From Sphingobacteriales bacterium 44-15 (GTDB lineage: Bacteria > Bacteroidota > Bacteroidia > Chitinophagales > Chitinophagaceae): a stretch of 64,000 nucleotides of DNA. Position 1 is the stretch's first letter; each line of letters opens with the position of its first letter. Shown here one piece after another: positions 1-7,080 of the stretch. Made by a program: the position numbers and the translations under genes. The notes beneath the pieces are model-generated. The model was given only the letters and a program-made list of their open reading frames with translations. It was not told the origin of the DNA and did no database searches. The DNA is taken from positions 62,001 to 126,000 of the forward strand of contig MKWG01000011.1 of assembly GCA_001899685.1 (NCBI GenBank), given 5' to 3'.

Positions 1-375
1 TACCCAATCCAATGCAGCTTGTAGTTTAGATTTTTGAAGACTGCCTGGCCGGCGCTCCAGTCGTTCAGAAATTTCATCCTGCAGGAATTGTAAGAAGTCC
101 TGTTTATCCGGGTAAGCATCATAATGGAATGCCAGGTATTTTTTACTGTCGTTCCTGTCATACTCAAACAGTTTATTAAAGATTTCGTTTTTATACCGCT
201 TTACGAATGGTTCTTCCCGGAAGTATAAATAATAATCCTGTTCATAGGGGCCTATTCTATATTGGAAATAAGGGATAAACCCGCCTTTTTGGGTGGAATA
301 GGCGGAACGTAAACTAAAACTGGCCAACATATTCCTAAAGAATACATTAGAGAACAACTTTTTTTTAAGTCCCAT
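1..375 (-). CDS. hypothetical protein, 3' end outside window
   Basis: An open frame starts with ATG at 375 on the minus strand and runs without a stop to the window edge, giving at least 124 residues. The protein starts MGLKKKLFSNVFFRN and is rich in Tyr, Phe and charged residues (for example QYRIGPYEQDYYLYFREE). No signal peptide, membrane segment or familiar motif is visible and I do not recognise the family. It is divergent from the AbiE-like pair, with 101 bases between the two starts. It lies inside the integrated element that ends near 3197, so it is probably cargo of that element. Confidence 0.5.
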   Translation of the reverse strand, partial: MGLKKKLFSNVFFRNMLASFSLRSAYSTQKGGFIPYFQYRIGPYEQDYYLYFREEPFVKRYKNEIFNKLFEYDRNDSKKYLAFHYDAYPDKQDFLQFLQDEISERLERRPGSLQKSKLQAALDWV

Positions 376-476
376 AACTCTTGTGATGTTTGAGGTTTAT
401 AGAATTAGTTAGCAGGAAATTAATAAAAAATGGCTAAATATGACCTCCGCCGGATTTTTCGTATATTTAAGGTCTG

Positions 477-827
477 ATGAGAAAAGAAAATCATATATCG
501 TCAGCAGACGTACAAGGAAAACAAACCGGCACCGACAATAAGCCCAGTCTTCCCCGGCATTTGTTCTGGGATCAACGCTATGATGACATAGATTGGACAA
601 ACGGGTATCGCAGCATTATTGCGCGGGTTATTGAACGGGGTAACCAGGAAGATTGGGAAGAAATGCTGCATTTCTATGGCCGGCCCAAAGTTGTAAATGC
701 CCTCAAAAATGAAATAAAATACCTGCCTGACTACGCCATAGAGGATGTCTGTAGTTATTTTAATCTTAGAAAGGAACAGTTGCTATGCTACAACAGGAAG
801 CAGTTGAGAAAGGGACATTGGATCTGA
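477..827 (+). CDS. AbiEi-like antitoxin partner (DUF6922 type)
   Basis: This 116-residue protein precedes and overlaps a nucleotidyltransferase toxin gene. Its core, with LPRHLFWDQRYDDIDW, RSIIARVIERGNQEDWEEM and LPDYAIEDVCSYF, resembles the small helical DUF6922 proteins that accompany AbiEii toxins in Bacteroidota. The role as antitoxin is inferred from position and family. The reading frame overlaps the toxin gene by 43 bases, which suggests translational coupling. The ATG at 477 follows a TATATTTA element at 462-469 that is one base from the Bacteroidota -7 box; no clear -33 box was seen. Confidence 0.7.
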   Translation: MRKENHISSADVQGKQTGTDNKPSLPRHLFWDQRYDDIDWTNGYRSIIARVIERGNQEDWEEMLHFYGRPKVVNALKNEIKYLPDYAIEDVCSYFNLRKEQLLCYNRKQLRKGHWI

Positions 828-1492
828 TCAAACGGTTTATGGCAGATCAGCAATTCAGAGCATTCTATCTTGTTGGTGGTACTGCACTGGCTTTAAAAAT
901 AGGGCATAGGAAATCCATAGATATTGACCTGTTTACTGATCAGTCATTTAACGCTGCTGAAATAGCCTCCCATATAGCAACATCCTACCAGGCAATAAAT
1001 GTCCGCTCTCTCAAAAACGGGGTTTTTAGTATTGTAGAGGGGGTTAAGCTTGACATCATCGCCCATCAATATCCTTTGCTTAATGTCATTGAAGAAACAG
1101 ATGGTATCAGAATGTTATCATTGCTGGATATTGGAGCAATGAAATTAAATGCCATACATGGTAATGGTACAAGGTTAAAAGATTTTATTGATGTGTATGC
1201 CTTACTGGAATATCTACCCTTGCAGGAATTATTGCATGCCTGCGAGCGTAAATATCCGGACATTAATGCGGCAATGGCAAGGAATGCTTTACTATATCAC
1301 AACGATATTGAGCATTCAGAAAAAGTGGATTTTATTGGTAAGGAAGTTGCATGGCCGGTAGTGGCTGAAAGGTTAAAACAAGCTGCTGCCAATCCTCAAC
1401 TTACATTTGCATCAGAACAACTATTGAAACGAAAGCAATTGCAGCAACAGCGTAATATCAGACCTGGTAAAAATAAAGGGTGTGGATTATGA
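785..1492 (+). CDS. nucleotidyltransferase AbiEii/AbiGii family toxin
   Basis: The 235-residue protein has the fold-defining motifs of the AbiEii/AbiGii group of nucleotidyltransferase toxins: GGTALAL at residues 31-37, then HRKSIDIDLF at 41-50 with the metal-binding D46 and D48, a third acidic residue near D90 in GVKLDII, and the late GTRLKDFIDVYALLE segment. Family members act with an antitoxin in abortive-infection type systems. The start at 785 lies inside the upstream partner gene. The pair belongs to the mobile element that ends at the tRNA fragment near 3197. The exact target cannot be told from sequence. Confidence 0.85.
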   Translation: MLQQEAVEKGTLDLIKRFMADQQFRAFYLVGGTALALKIGHRKSIDIDLFTDQSFNAAEIASHIATSYQAINVRSLKNGVFSIVEGVKLDIIAHQYPLLNVIEETDGIRMLSLLDIGAMKLNAIHGNGTRLKDFIDVYALLEYLPLQELLHACERKYPDINAAMARNALLYHNDIEHSEKVDFIGKEVAWPVVAERLKQAAANPQLTFASEQLLKRKQLQQQRNIRPGKNKGCGL

Positions 1493-1511
1493 TATTCTTG
1501 TGTTTCACCTT

Positions 1512-1542
1512 AAAAAATCCCAATGACCAGACGTCATTGGGA
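1512..1542 (-). terminator. rho-independent terminator of the integrase gene
   Basis: A perfect 10-bp stem (1518-1527 with 1533-1542, arm TCCCAATGAC) has a 5-base loop. On the minus strand it is followed by six T residues at 1517-1512. It lies 26 bases past the integrase stop codon, in the gap between the convergent toxin and integrase genes. It fits a minus-strand terminator; on the plus strand it lacks a T tract. Confidence 0.75.
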
Positions 1543-1567
1543 TAATAGAAAACGGTAGTGTATAAGC

Positions 1568-2947
1568 CTAATTAACTTTGATGGTAGGTTCTTCTACTTC
1601 TTCTTTTTCAGGTAGGTTAGCCTTTTTAAATGAAACAAGTTTTCCTGCAAATTCTTTCTTTACGTCTTTTTCAAAGCTGTCCAGATAATTTTCAGTAGTG
1701 CTTTTATCAGCATGTCCTAATGCCTCCTGTATAAATTCAGTACTGGCTCCGGAACGTTTCATGAAGGTTGAATATGTATGCCGGGTAAATATAGTCGTCG
1801 CCTTTTTTATGTTCAGTTCTTCGCAAATTTTCCCCATTCTATCATTTACGAATTTAATAAGTGCTTTAATGGAAAAATGTTCTTCGAGCGGGGGCATATC
1901 CAGGCGCAAGACTGGGAATATATAGTTATTAGGTGACTTATCCTTATTGCCCCAACGATCAATAATAACCTGTATATCTTCAGTTATATATACGGTAATT
2001 TGTTTAGGATCATTACGGGTAGTAAGTTGAGTTTTAGCCCGTTCAAAAACAATGAACTCTCCCTGAATATTCCGATACCTTAACAATGCGGCATCTTTAG
2101 GGTTCATTCCATTCGCCAAGAAAAAGAATAGCCAATAATCCCTGGCTTGTAAATATTCTACATCATCTGTTTGGTAATAGTAAATTTTTGAAATATCATC
2201 CTGGCTTAATGCCTTTTTTATATTCTTTGAAGTAGGGATTAAATATTTACGCCGGCCAAACGGATAATTTTTTCTTGGAATCAAGCTAAATTCTTCAATA
2301 GCCAAATTATAAATTGATCTCAGGGGCCGTAGATTAATTCCTACTGTAGATCTGGAGCGGTCACGATCACGCATCCATTTTTCATATTGACGCAGATAAC
2401 CTGGTGTCACATCTATAAATTGCACATTACCTCTAAATTTCTTCAATGAGAAGTACGTATTCTGATAATTTAATGCACTACCTATTCTCCCTTCCTTAAT
2501 TAAATTTTTCACATACCAAATAAATACAACAGAAATGCAATCAGGTTTAGGGTGGCTTTCTTTTAGAATCGGAAATTTTTGTTCATACGGTGAGAAGTCA
2601 AATTCACCATTACCTGTTTCAGCGCTTTGCTGTTTTTGCTTCCTGGGCTTGAATAAAGGATTGGAAGTGACAAAATACTTTTCAAACTCAGTAAAGGAAA
2701 AAGGCTGGATCTCTTTTGCAGCTATTTCTGCTGCCCTCAGCATATCCTTTAGGTTATCGCGGGTTTTCTGCAATTCAGGGTTAAGTCTTGGAGCGGATAG
2801 TTTTTTAAAATCTTCGTTTGAAAGATCATAAATGGTTTGGTATCGTTGTGGAGCACTGTCATAAACCACCAAAAGTTTTACTGGATAAGCGCCCGTTCTT
2901 TTTTTTAATCTACGGGTGTCCAATTCGATTGATAATGATACTGGCAT
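1568..2947 (-). CDS. tyrosine-type site-specific integrase
   Basis: The protein has the layout of Bacteroidota integrases: an N-terminal arm-binding segment with the ELDTRRLKKRTGAYPVKL pattern, a SAM-like core-binding domain in the middle, and a C-terminal catalytic domain. The catalytic part shows FERAKT (beta-hairpin lysine), TRHTYSTFM (second Arg and His), LGHADKSTTENYLDSF (His and nucleophilic Tyr). The first catalytic Arg region (ANGMNPKDAALLRYRN) is non-canonical, as is common in this group. I chose the ATG at 2947. The frame extends upstream to a TTG at 2992 and also contains GTG codons, so a longer form of up to 474 residues is possible. It reads away from the tRNA-derived attachment site at 3146-3197 and probably mobilises the element to its left. 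Confidence 0.88.
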   Translation of the reverse strand: MPVSLSIELDTRRLKKRTGAYPVKLLVVYDSAPQRYQTIYDLSNEDFKKLSAPRLNPELQKTRDNLKDMLRAAEIAAKEIQPFSFTEFEKYFVTSNPLFKPRKQKQQSAETGNGEFDFSPYEQKFPILKESHPKPDCISVVFIWYVKNLIKEGRIGSALNYQNTYFSLKKFRGNVQFIDVTPGYLRQYEKWMRDRDRSRSTVGINLRPLRSIYNLAIEEFSLIPRKNYPFGRRKYLIPTSKNIKKALSQDDISKIYYYQTDDVEYLQARDYWLFFFLANGMNPKDAALLRYRNIQGEFIVFERAKTQLTTRNDPKQITVYITEDIQVIIDRWGNKDKSPNNYIFPVLRLDMPPLEEHFSIKALIKFVNDRMGKICEELNIKKATTIFTRHTYSTFMKRSGASTEFIQEALGHADKSTTENYLDSFEKDVKKEFAGKLVSFKKANLPEKEEVEEPTIKVN

Positions 2948-2991
2948 AAAAACTGAATTTTTCGTTTTCACAATTCCTTCCTGCACCGTCA

Positions 2992-3014
2992 AAATTTGCC
3001 AGTAAATTTGCCAG
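2992..3014. repeat. tandem direct repeat next to att site
   Basis: The 11-base unit AAATTTGCCAG occurs at 2992-3002 and again at 3004-3014. A related pair, AATTTGCAAAC twice, lies at 3255-3276 on the other side of the tRNA fragment. Repeats of this kind next to an integrase gene could be arm-type binding sites; that role is inferred. Confidence 0.4.
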
Positions 3015-3145
3015 CAAACGGTCAGTTAAATGCCCTATAAAGAGCGTTCAACGAAGATAGAAAAATAATCATAAAATATTGAAAATTAAATAGTTAAGTT
3101 AAATTCGCTCAAAGCAGATTAAGTGGAATTAAGGAATTTTAGTAA

Positions 3146-3197
3146 CTCAAAATCTGGTATTGGCAACAATGTGCAGGTTCGATTCCTGTTCTGGGCA
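3146..3197 (+). other. tRNA-Leu(CAA) 3' fragment, attachment site of the integrated element
   Basis: These bases match the 3' half of a leucine tRNA. They hold the anticodon loop CTCAAAA (anticodon CAA), a variable arm, a T stem-loop (GCAGG, loop TTCGATT, CCTGT) and the acceptor strand TCTGGGC plus discriminator A. The matching 5' acceptor (GCCCAGA) and the 5' anticodon stem are absent upstream, so this is not a complete gene. Elements that integrate at tRNA 3' ends leave such a fragment at the far end. The 5'-truncated orientation puts the element to the left, on the side of the integrase. Confidence 0.75.
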
Positions 3198-3635
3198 CTT
3201 GATTATCAATCAGTTACAAAGGTTTGCGCATGTGAACCTTTTTTAATTTATCAAAATTTGCAAACAATTTGCAAACAAGATTCTTACCTGCTCGAATTGA
3301 GATTTTCTGCAAATGATTGCAGGAAAGTGAAAGAACTTATCATTATAAAATGACTGCTTTCTTTTCGTGACTCACTTGCAAAATCGCTGCATAGAGCGAA
3401 GTAACAATCTGCTTAAACTATAAGCTCCTTTGCGCTTGTCGGCATCGCCATTGTAATAAAAGTAACGGCAAGCCGGGCTTAAATGCAGCATACCAATGCT
3501 TTTAAAGTAGCTGCATTATTTCTCCTGAAAAACTAAGCGGTACTCCATTGGGTAGGTTATCTCAACTGTATGCCGGCTTAACTTGTCTTTTTAATAAGTT
3601 GACTACAATTTTTTATCTTCACCAACACATTAATA
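3198..3635. other. intergenic region beyond the element boundary
   Basis: No gene is supported here. The first part holds the presumed tRNA terminator (3218-3244) and the tandem repeat AATTTGCAAAC at 3255-3276. A small inverted repeat, CTGCAAATGATTGCAG, lies at 3307-3322. The rest, up to the AraC gene at 3636, shows no coding pattern and no clear promoter match. Confidence 0.5.
3218..3244 (+). terminator. terminator downstream of the tRNA-Leu fragment
   Basis: A 7-bp stem (AAAGGTT at 3218-3224 with AACCTTT at 3235-3241) is followed by further T residues. It sits 20 bases after the tRNA 3' end, as expected for the original terminator of the tRNA gene. This supports the view that sequence to the right is ancestral chromosome. 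Confidence 0.6.
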
Positions 3636-4466
3636 ATGGACCAGTTTTTCAAAATCTACCAGGTAGACGCAGTGGAGGCGAAAAAAATTTCTGCTTCCCC
3701 GGACAGTCCCCATATACATGACTTTGAAGAGTTGATTATTGGCATAGAAGGAAAGCTGGATCATTTTATTGATTTTAAAACAACAAATTTTTACGCGCCG
3801 TTTGTAAGCTTTATAACAAAAGGAAAAGTGCACCGTGCGATCCCGATGGTGAAAAACGGCAGGTGTGATTTCTGGGTAATACGATTTAAGAGTGAGTTTA
3901 TCCCGGCAACCACTTTTCAATTGTATTCAAATTATCACAACTTTGCAAACATTAAAATGCAGAGAAGCAATTGCTTCAACAGGATCGTCGCGCTTTGTGA
4001 AATGATGTCTGGTGAAATGCAGCAACCTGTTCCTGACCTTTCGGTCATAAATCATTTGCTGAGCGCCATATTCATAATGGTTGAATCTGAAAGAAAAAAG
4101 ATCATGGAAGCAGATGAAACTATTCAAAAAGCACAAAGTGTTACTTTCAGGAACTTTTTTAAAATACTGGAAGAAAATTATCACAGGCACGTCGGAGTAG
4201 AGTTTTATGCGGAAAAATTATTTATGTCTGCGAGGAACCTGAACCTGATCTTCCAGCATATTTTACACCAGACTGTAACCGAGATGATTGAAATACGAAA
4301 ACTTATTGAAGCAAAAAACCTTCTGATAAGCACGGATAAATCGGTTGCTGAAATCGGCGCCGCATTAGGCTACAGCGAAAAAGCATACTTCTCTGCAGTC
4401 TTTAAGAAAAGATCCGGGCAAACTCCTACGGAGTTCCGGGATGAAATGAAAAAACTCGTCTCCTAA
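3636..4466 (+). CDS. AraC family transcriptional regulator
   Basis: The 276-residue protein has an N-terminal cupin-like sensing region (HIHDFEELIIGIEG near residues 27-40) and a C-terminal AraC double helix-turn-helix. The second helix-turn-helix is typical: SVAEIGAALGYSEKAYFSAVFKKRSGQTPTEFR at about 230-263 (quoted by position; key residues G238, F247, F251 region and P258). It lies 13 bases before the OsmC/Fe-S gene, so it may be co-transcribed with it and with the pirin gene and may control them. The inducer is not evident. Confidence 0.88.
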   Translation: MDQFFKIYQVDAVEAKKISASPDSPHIHDFEELIIGIEGKLDHFIDFKTTNFYAPFVSFITKGKVHRAIPMVKNGRCDFWVIRFKSEFIPATTFQLYSNYHNFANIKMQRSNCFNRIVALCEMMSGEMQQPVPDLSVINHLLSAIFIMVESERKKIMEADETIQKAQSVTFRNFFKILEENYHRHVGVEFYAEKLFMSARNLNLIFQHILHQTVTEMIEIRKLIEAKNLLISTDKSVAEIGAALGYSEKAYFSAVFKKRSGQTPTEFRDEMKKLVS

Positions 4467-4479
4467 ATCATGACATATT

Positions 4480-5130
4480 ATGAAGTATAAGCTTGATAAA
4501 CCTGTTCTGGGCAGCATTGGCAAAGAAAAGTATCAGTGTATTATTGAATGGCGTAATGGAAAATTTATTTCGGATGAGCCGGAGTCTGTCGGGGGAAAAG
4601 ATACAGGTCCTGATCCCTATACGCTTTTGCTTTCTTCCCTCGCTTCCTGCAAATTAATTACACTGCGGATGTATATTGACCGTAAGGGGTGGGAGATTGA
4701 AAGAATAGCCATCAATGTAAATATGTACCAGGAAACGAAAGCTGCAGTAACAAATACCGTCATTGATTGCGACATCCTGTTTCTAAGCCCTGTAAGCGAG
4801 GAACAAAAATTGAAGCTGATGGAAATTGCAAAAAGCTGCCCGGTTTCAAAAATCTTACAGGGTGACCTGAAAGTAAGGGTATTTGCTTTTAGAGACGGTG
4901 ATACCAAAACAATAAAATATACAAATGGGGAGATCACTGTTTTATGGAAACCGGAATTTTGCCAGCATTCTACCCGTTGCTGGACACAATTGCCCCAGGT
5001 ATTTAAGCCTTCTGTAAAAAAATGGGTAGACCCTGACGGCGCCTCCGCCGGGGCCATTCAGCAGCAGGTTGCAAAATGCCCTTCAGGAGCGCTTGTATTT
5101 TTAGAAAATAATAAGAAAGATGAACAGTGA
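4480..5130 (+). CDS. OsmC family domain fused to a mono-cluster [4Fe-4S] binding domain
   Basis: Residues 1-140 form an OsmC/Ohr-type fold, with the two usual cysteine regions in SLASCKLITLRMYIDRKGW and AKSCPVSKIL. Residues 145-216 match the small Fer4_19-type iron-sulfur domain: YTNGEITVLWKPEFCQHSTRC is followed by a W-V-D-P-D segment and the closing VAKCPSGALVF. OsmC proteins reduce organic peroxides or handle thiol stress; the fused domain suggests electron transfer or redox sensing, which is inference. It sits between the AraC regulator (13-base gap) and the pirin gene (50-base gap), so the three probably form one stress-response unit. Confidence 0.85.
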   Translation: MKYKLDKPVLGSIGKEKYQCIIEWRNGKFISDEPESVGGKDTGPDPYTLLLSSLASCKLITLRMYIDRKGWEIERIAINVNMYQETKAAVTNTVIDCDILFLSPVSEEQKLKLMEIAKSCPVSKILQGDLKVRVFAFRDGDTKTIKYTNGEITVLWKPEFCQHSTRCWTQLPQVFKPSVKKWVDPDGASAGAIQQQVAKCPSGALVFLENNKKDEQ

Positions 5131-5180
5131 TCACTGCGGTTAATGCACAGACACTGAGAAATAAATTTAAAAAATAAGCT

Positions 5181-6104
5181 ATGCCACAACTCATCATAGA
5201 AGCCCGGAGCGCATCACTGACTACCGGTTTAGGTGTTCGCAGGATACTCCCCTTCCGCCAGCGCCGGATGGTGGGGCCTTTTATTTTTATGGATCATGCC
5301 GGGCCGGTGGATATACAGCCGGTCTCCGCATCTTTAATGGATGTATTGCCGCATCCGCATATTGGTCTGTCAACAGTCAGCTATTTGTTTGGCGGTCAGG
5401 TTACGCACCGCGACAGCCTGGGTGTGCACCAGGTGATCCGGCCGGGAGAGGTGAACTGGATGACGGCCGGCAGCGGCATTGCACATTCCGAACGCTTTGA
5501 AGAGCCCGATGCGTTGGCCGGCGGCGCTTTGGAGATGATACAGACCTGGGTGGCGCTACCGGAAAAAGCGGAAGAGTCTCTCCCGGAATTTCACAACTAT
5601 CAGCCGGACACATTACCCGTATTTACCGACAAAGGTATCTGGATGCGGTTAATTGCCGGAAATGCCTATGGCCTGGAGAATAAGGTAAAGATCCATTCGC
5701 CGCTCTTTTATCTGCATGTAAACTTAGACTCCGGCGCAAAGCTGGGATTACCAAAGGAGCATTCTGAGCGGGCTGTTTATATTGCCAAAGGGAGCCTGGA
5801 GGTTTTGGGCAGGGCATACTCCGCCGGGCAGATGCTGGTCTTTGCCCCGGAAGAAGGACCAGCTATACTTGCTAAAGAAGCAACAACCCTTATGTTGTTA
5901 GGCGGTGAGCCGCTGGGTGAACGATTTATCTGGTGGAATTTTGTCTCTTCCCGCAAAGAACGCATCGAGCAGGCAAAAGCTGACTGGAAGGCCGGAAGGA
6001 TCAAATTGCCGCCAAACGATGATCAGGAATTTATACCACTGCCTGAAAGTAATTCCAAACCTGCCAGCAGCGCCACTCCCCCGGCGCCGGAACCTCTTTC
6101 CTGA
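5181..6104 (+). CDS. pirin family protein
   Basis: The 307-residue bicupin protein carries the pirin metal site in the first cupin: H58 and H60 in LPHPHIGLSTV, H102 and E104 in AGSGIAHSE. The second cupin follows at about 170-260, with a typical C-terminal GGEPLGERFIWWNFVSS segment. Bacterial pirins include quercetin dioxygenases and redox-responsive regulators; the substrate here is unknown. It follows the OsmC/Fe-S gene on the same strand. The C-terminal 20 residues are rich in Pro, Ala and Ser and look like a disordered tail. Confidence 0.92.
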   Translation: MPQLIIEARSASLTTGLGVRRILPFRQRRMVGPFIFMDHAGPVDIQPVSASLMDVLPHPHIGLSTVSYLFGGQVTHRDSLGVHQVIRPGEVNWMTAGSGIAHSERFEEPDALAGGALEMIQTWVALPEKAEESLPEFHNYQPDTLPVFTDKGIWMRLIAGNAYGLENKVKIHSPLFYLHVNLDSGAKLGLPKEHSERAVYIAKGSLEVLGRAYSAGQMLVFAPEEGPAILAKEATTLMLLGGEPLGERFIWWNFVSSRKERIEQAKADWKAGRIKLPPNDDQEFIPLPESNSKPASSATPPAPEPLS

Positions 6105-6368
6105 TACACCGGCTTTACCCGGATTATTTTTTACAGGTAAATGAAAAACTCATTTCCTGATATCACAACACATTTTCCTGATATTACTATTGAAGGTATA
6201 CTGTCTCATCAGAACTTTATACTGCCAATTCGATTCGTCATTTATAAATCAATGTCGTTTCCTTAAGCTTGAGAATCATCATAAAACTTTTAAATTATCA
6301 GCAACGCAGAGATTTATCGTACTGTTACCAGTCCCGCACGTGCGCATAGCCGTCAACTTAAGCATAAA

Positions 6369-6387
6369 GGTACGTGAGACACGTACC
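6369..6387. repeat. perfect palindrome at the nhaA relic boundary
   Basis: GGTACGTG (6369-6376) and CACGTACC (6380-6387) form an 8-bp inverted repeat around AGA. It ends exactly where similarity to NhaA begins (6388). It may mark the rearrangement that removed the rest of nhaA. Confidence 0.5.
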
Positions 6388-6675
6388 AAGACGATAGGCA
6401 AGCCTGCAGGGATTTACCTGTTCAGCAGGCTTGCCGTGAAGCTGAAGTTTGCCGAAAAGTCTGCATCCTATAACTGGAGACAATTATTGGGTGCAGGAGC
6501 GCTGGCGGGCATCGGTTTTACCATGTCGCTTTTCATTGCTTCCGAGGCGTTTCCGGTGCAAACAGATTTTGCTGCAGCCAAGATCGCCATTTTTATCGCT
6601 TCAATAGTTGCAGGTATTTCAGGCACTCCTATCTTGTGGAAAAAAGCTGTGAATACCGGCCGGTCTGAAAAATAG
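6388..6675 (+). pseudogene. nhaA: nhaA relic (3' end of Na+/H+ antiporter gene)
   Basis: The 95 codons from 6388 to the stop match only the last part of NhaA. They show GKPAGIYLFSRLAVKLKFA, then WRQLLGAGALAGIGFTMSLF and a final membrane segment ending in WKKAVNTGRSEK. Full NhaA is about 390-440 residues, so some three quarters is missing. The open frame reaches back to an ATG at 6190, but that upstream part (about 66 codons) has no resemblance to NhaA and no membrane segments. I therefore read this as a truncated remnant and not a functional antiporter. The bases 6105-6387 before it hold nothing else that I recognise. Confidence 0.8.
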
Positions 6676-6729
6676 AATACCATAGGCCGGACCGGATTGA
6701 TCCAGCCTTTAAAATATAGTGGCTGGTGG

Positions 6730-7026
6730 CTACTTTCCCTTCAGCTTCTTCATGAACTCCAGAAAAGCAGGCTGCATATCCGAAAACAATTCCATATCAC
6801 GGTTCTTCATGATAATATCACCCAATAATTTTAACCCGATCACAAACTGTATAGTTTGTGACTTTTCCCTGAATAAATTTTTTTCAGATAACATTTCAAT
6901 GATTTTGAATACATCATCGTGATTTTGAAAAAGGAATTCAACAGGCTGTTTGTCTAAAAGTTCACCTTTATTATTTTTAAGATGCCTGAATATGATTTCA
7001 TATTCGTTTACTCTTTTTTCAGTCAT
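6730..7026 (-). CDS. DUF3861 domain-containing protein
   Basis: This 98-residue protein (MTEKRVNEYEIIF start) fits the DUF3861 pattern: FLFQNHDDVFKIIEMLSEK, then VIGLKLLGDIIMKNRDMELF and the C-terminal AFLEFMKKLKG. The function of the family is unknown. The frame stays open to 7188, but the first 54 residues have no family match and would run into the M20 gene, so I place the start at the ATG at 7026. It is divergent from the amidohydrolase gene, with 54 bases between starts; the two may share a control region. Confidence 0.8.
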   Translation of the reverse strand: MTEKRVNEYEIIFRHLKNNKGELLDKQPVEFLFQNHDDVFKIIEMLSEKNLFREKSQTIQFVIGLKLLGDIIMKNRDMELFSDMQPAFLEFMKKLKGK

Positions 7027-7080
7027 ACAGATTGGTTTAATCCAGGCAAATATCGGTAACTTTATTATGCGCAAATTTAA

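Noticed and set aside
3062-3197. Complete tRNA-Leu gene
   Set aside because: The 5' acceptor strand and 5' anticodon stem that would pair with the 3' half are absent.
6190-6387. N-terminal part of a 161-residue frame leading into the nhaA relic
   Set aside because: It has no membrane segments and no similarity to NhaA, and it contains the palindrome; it is most likely non-coding.
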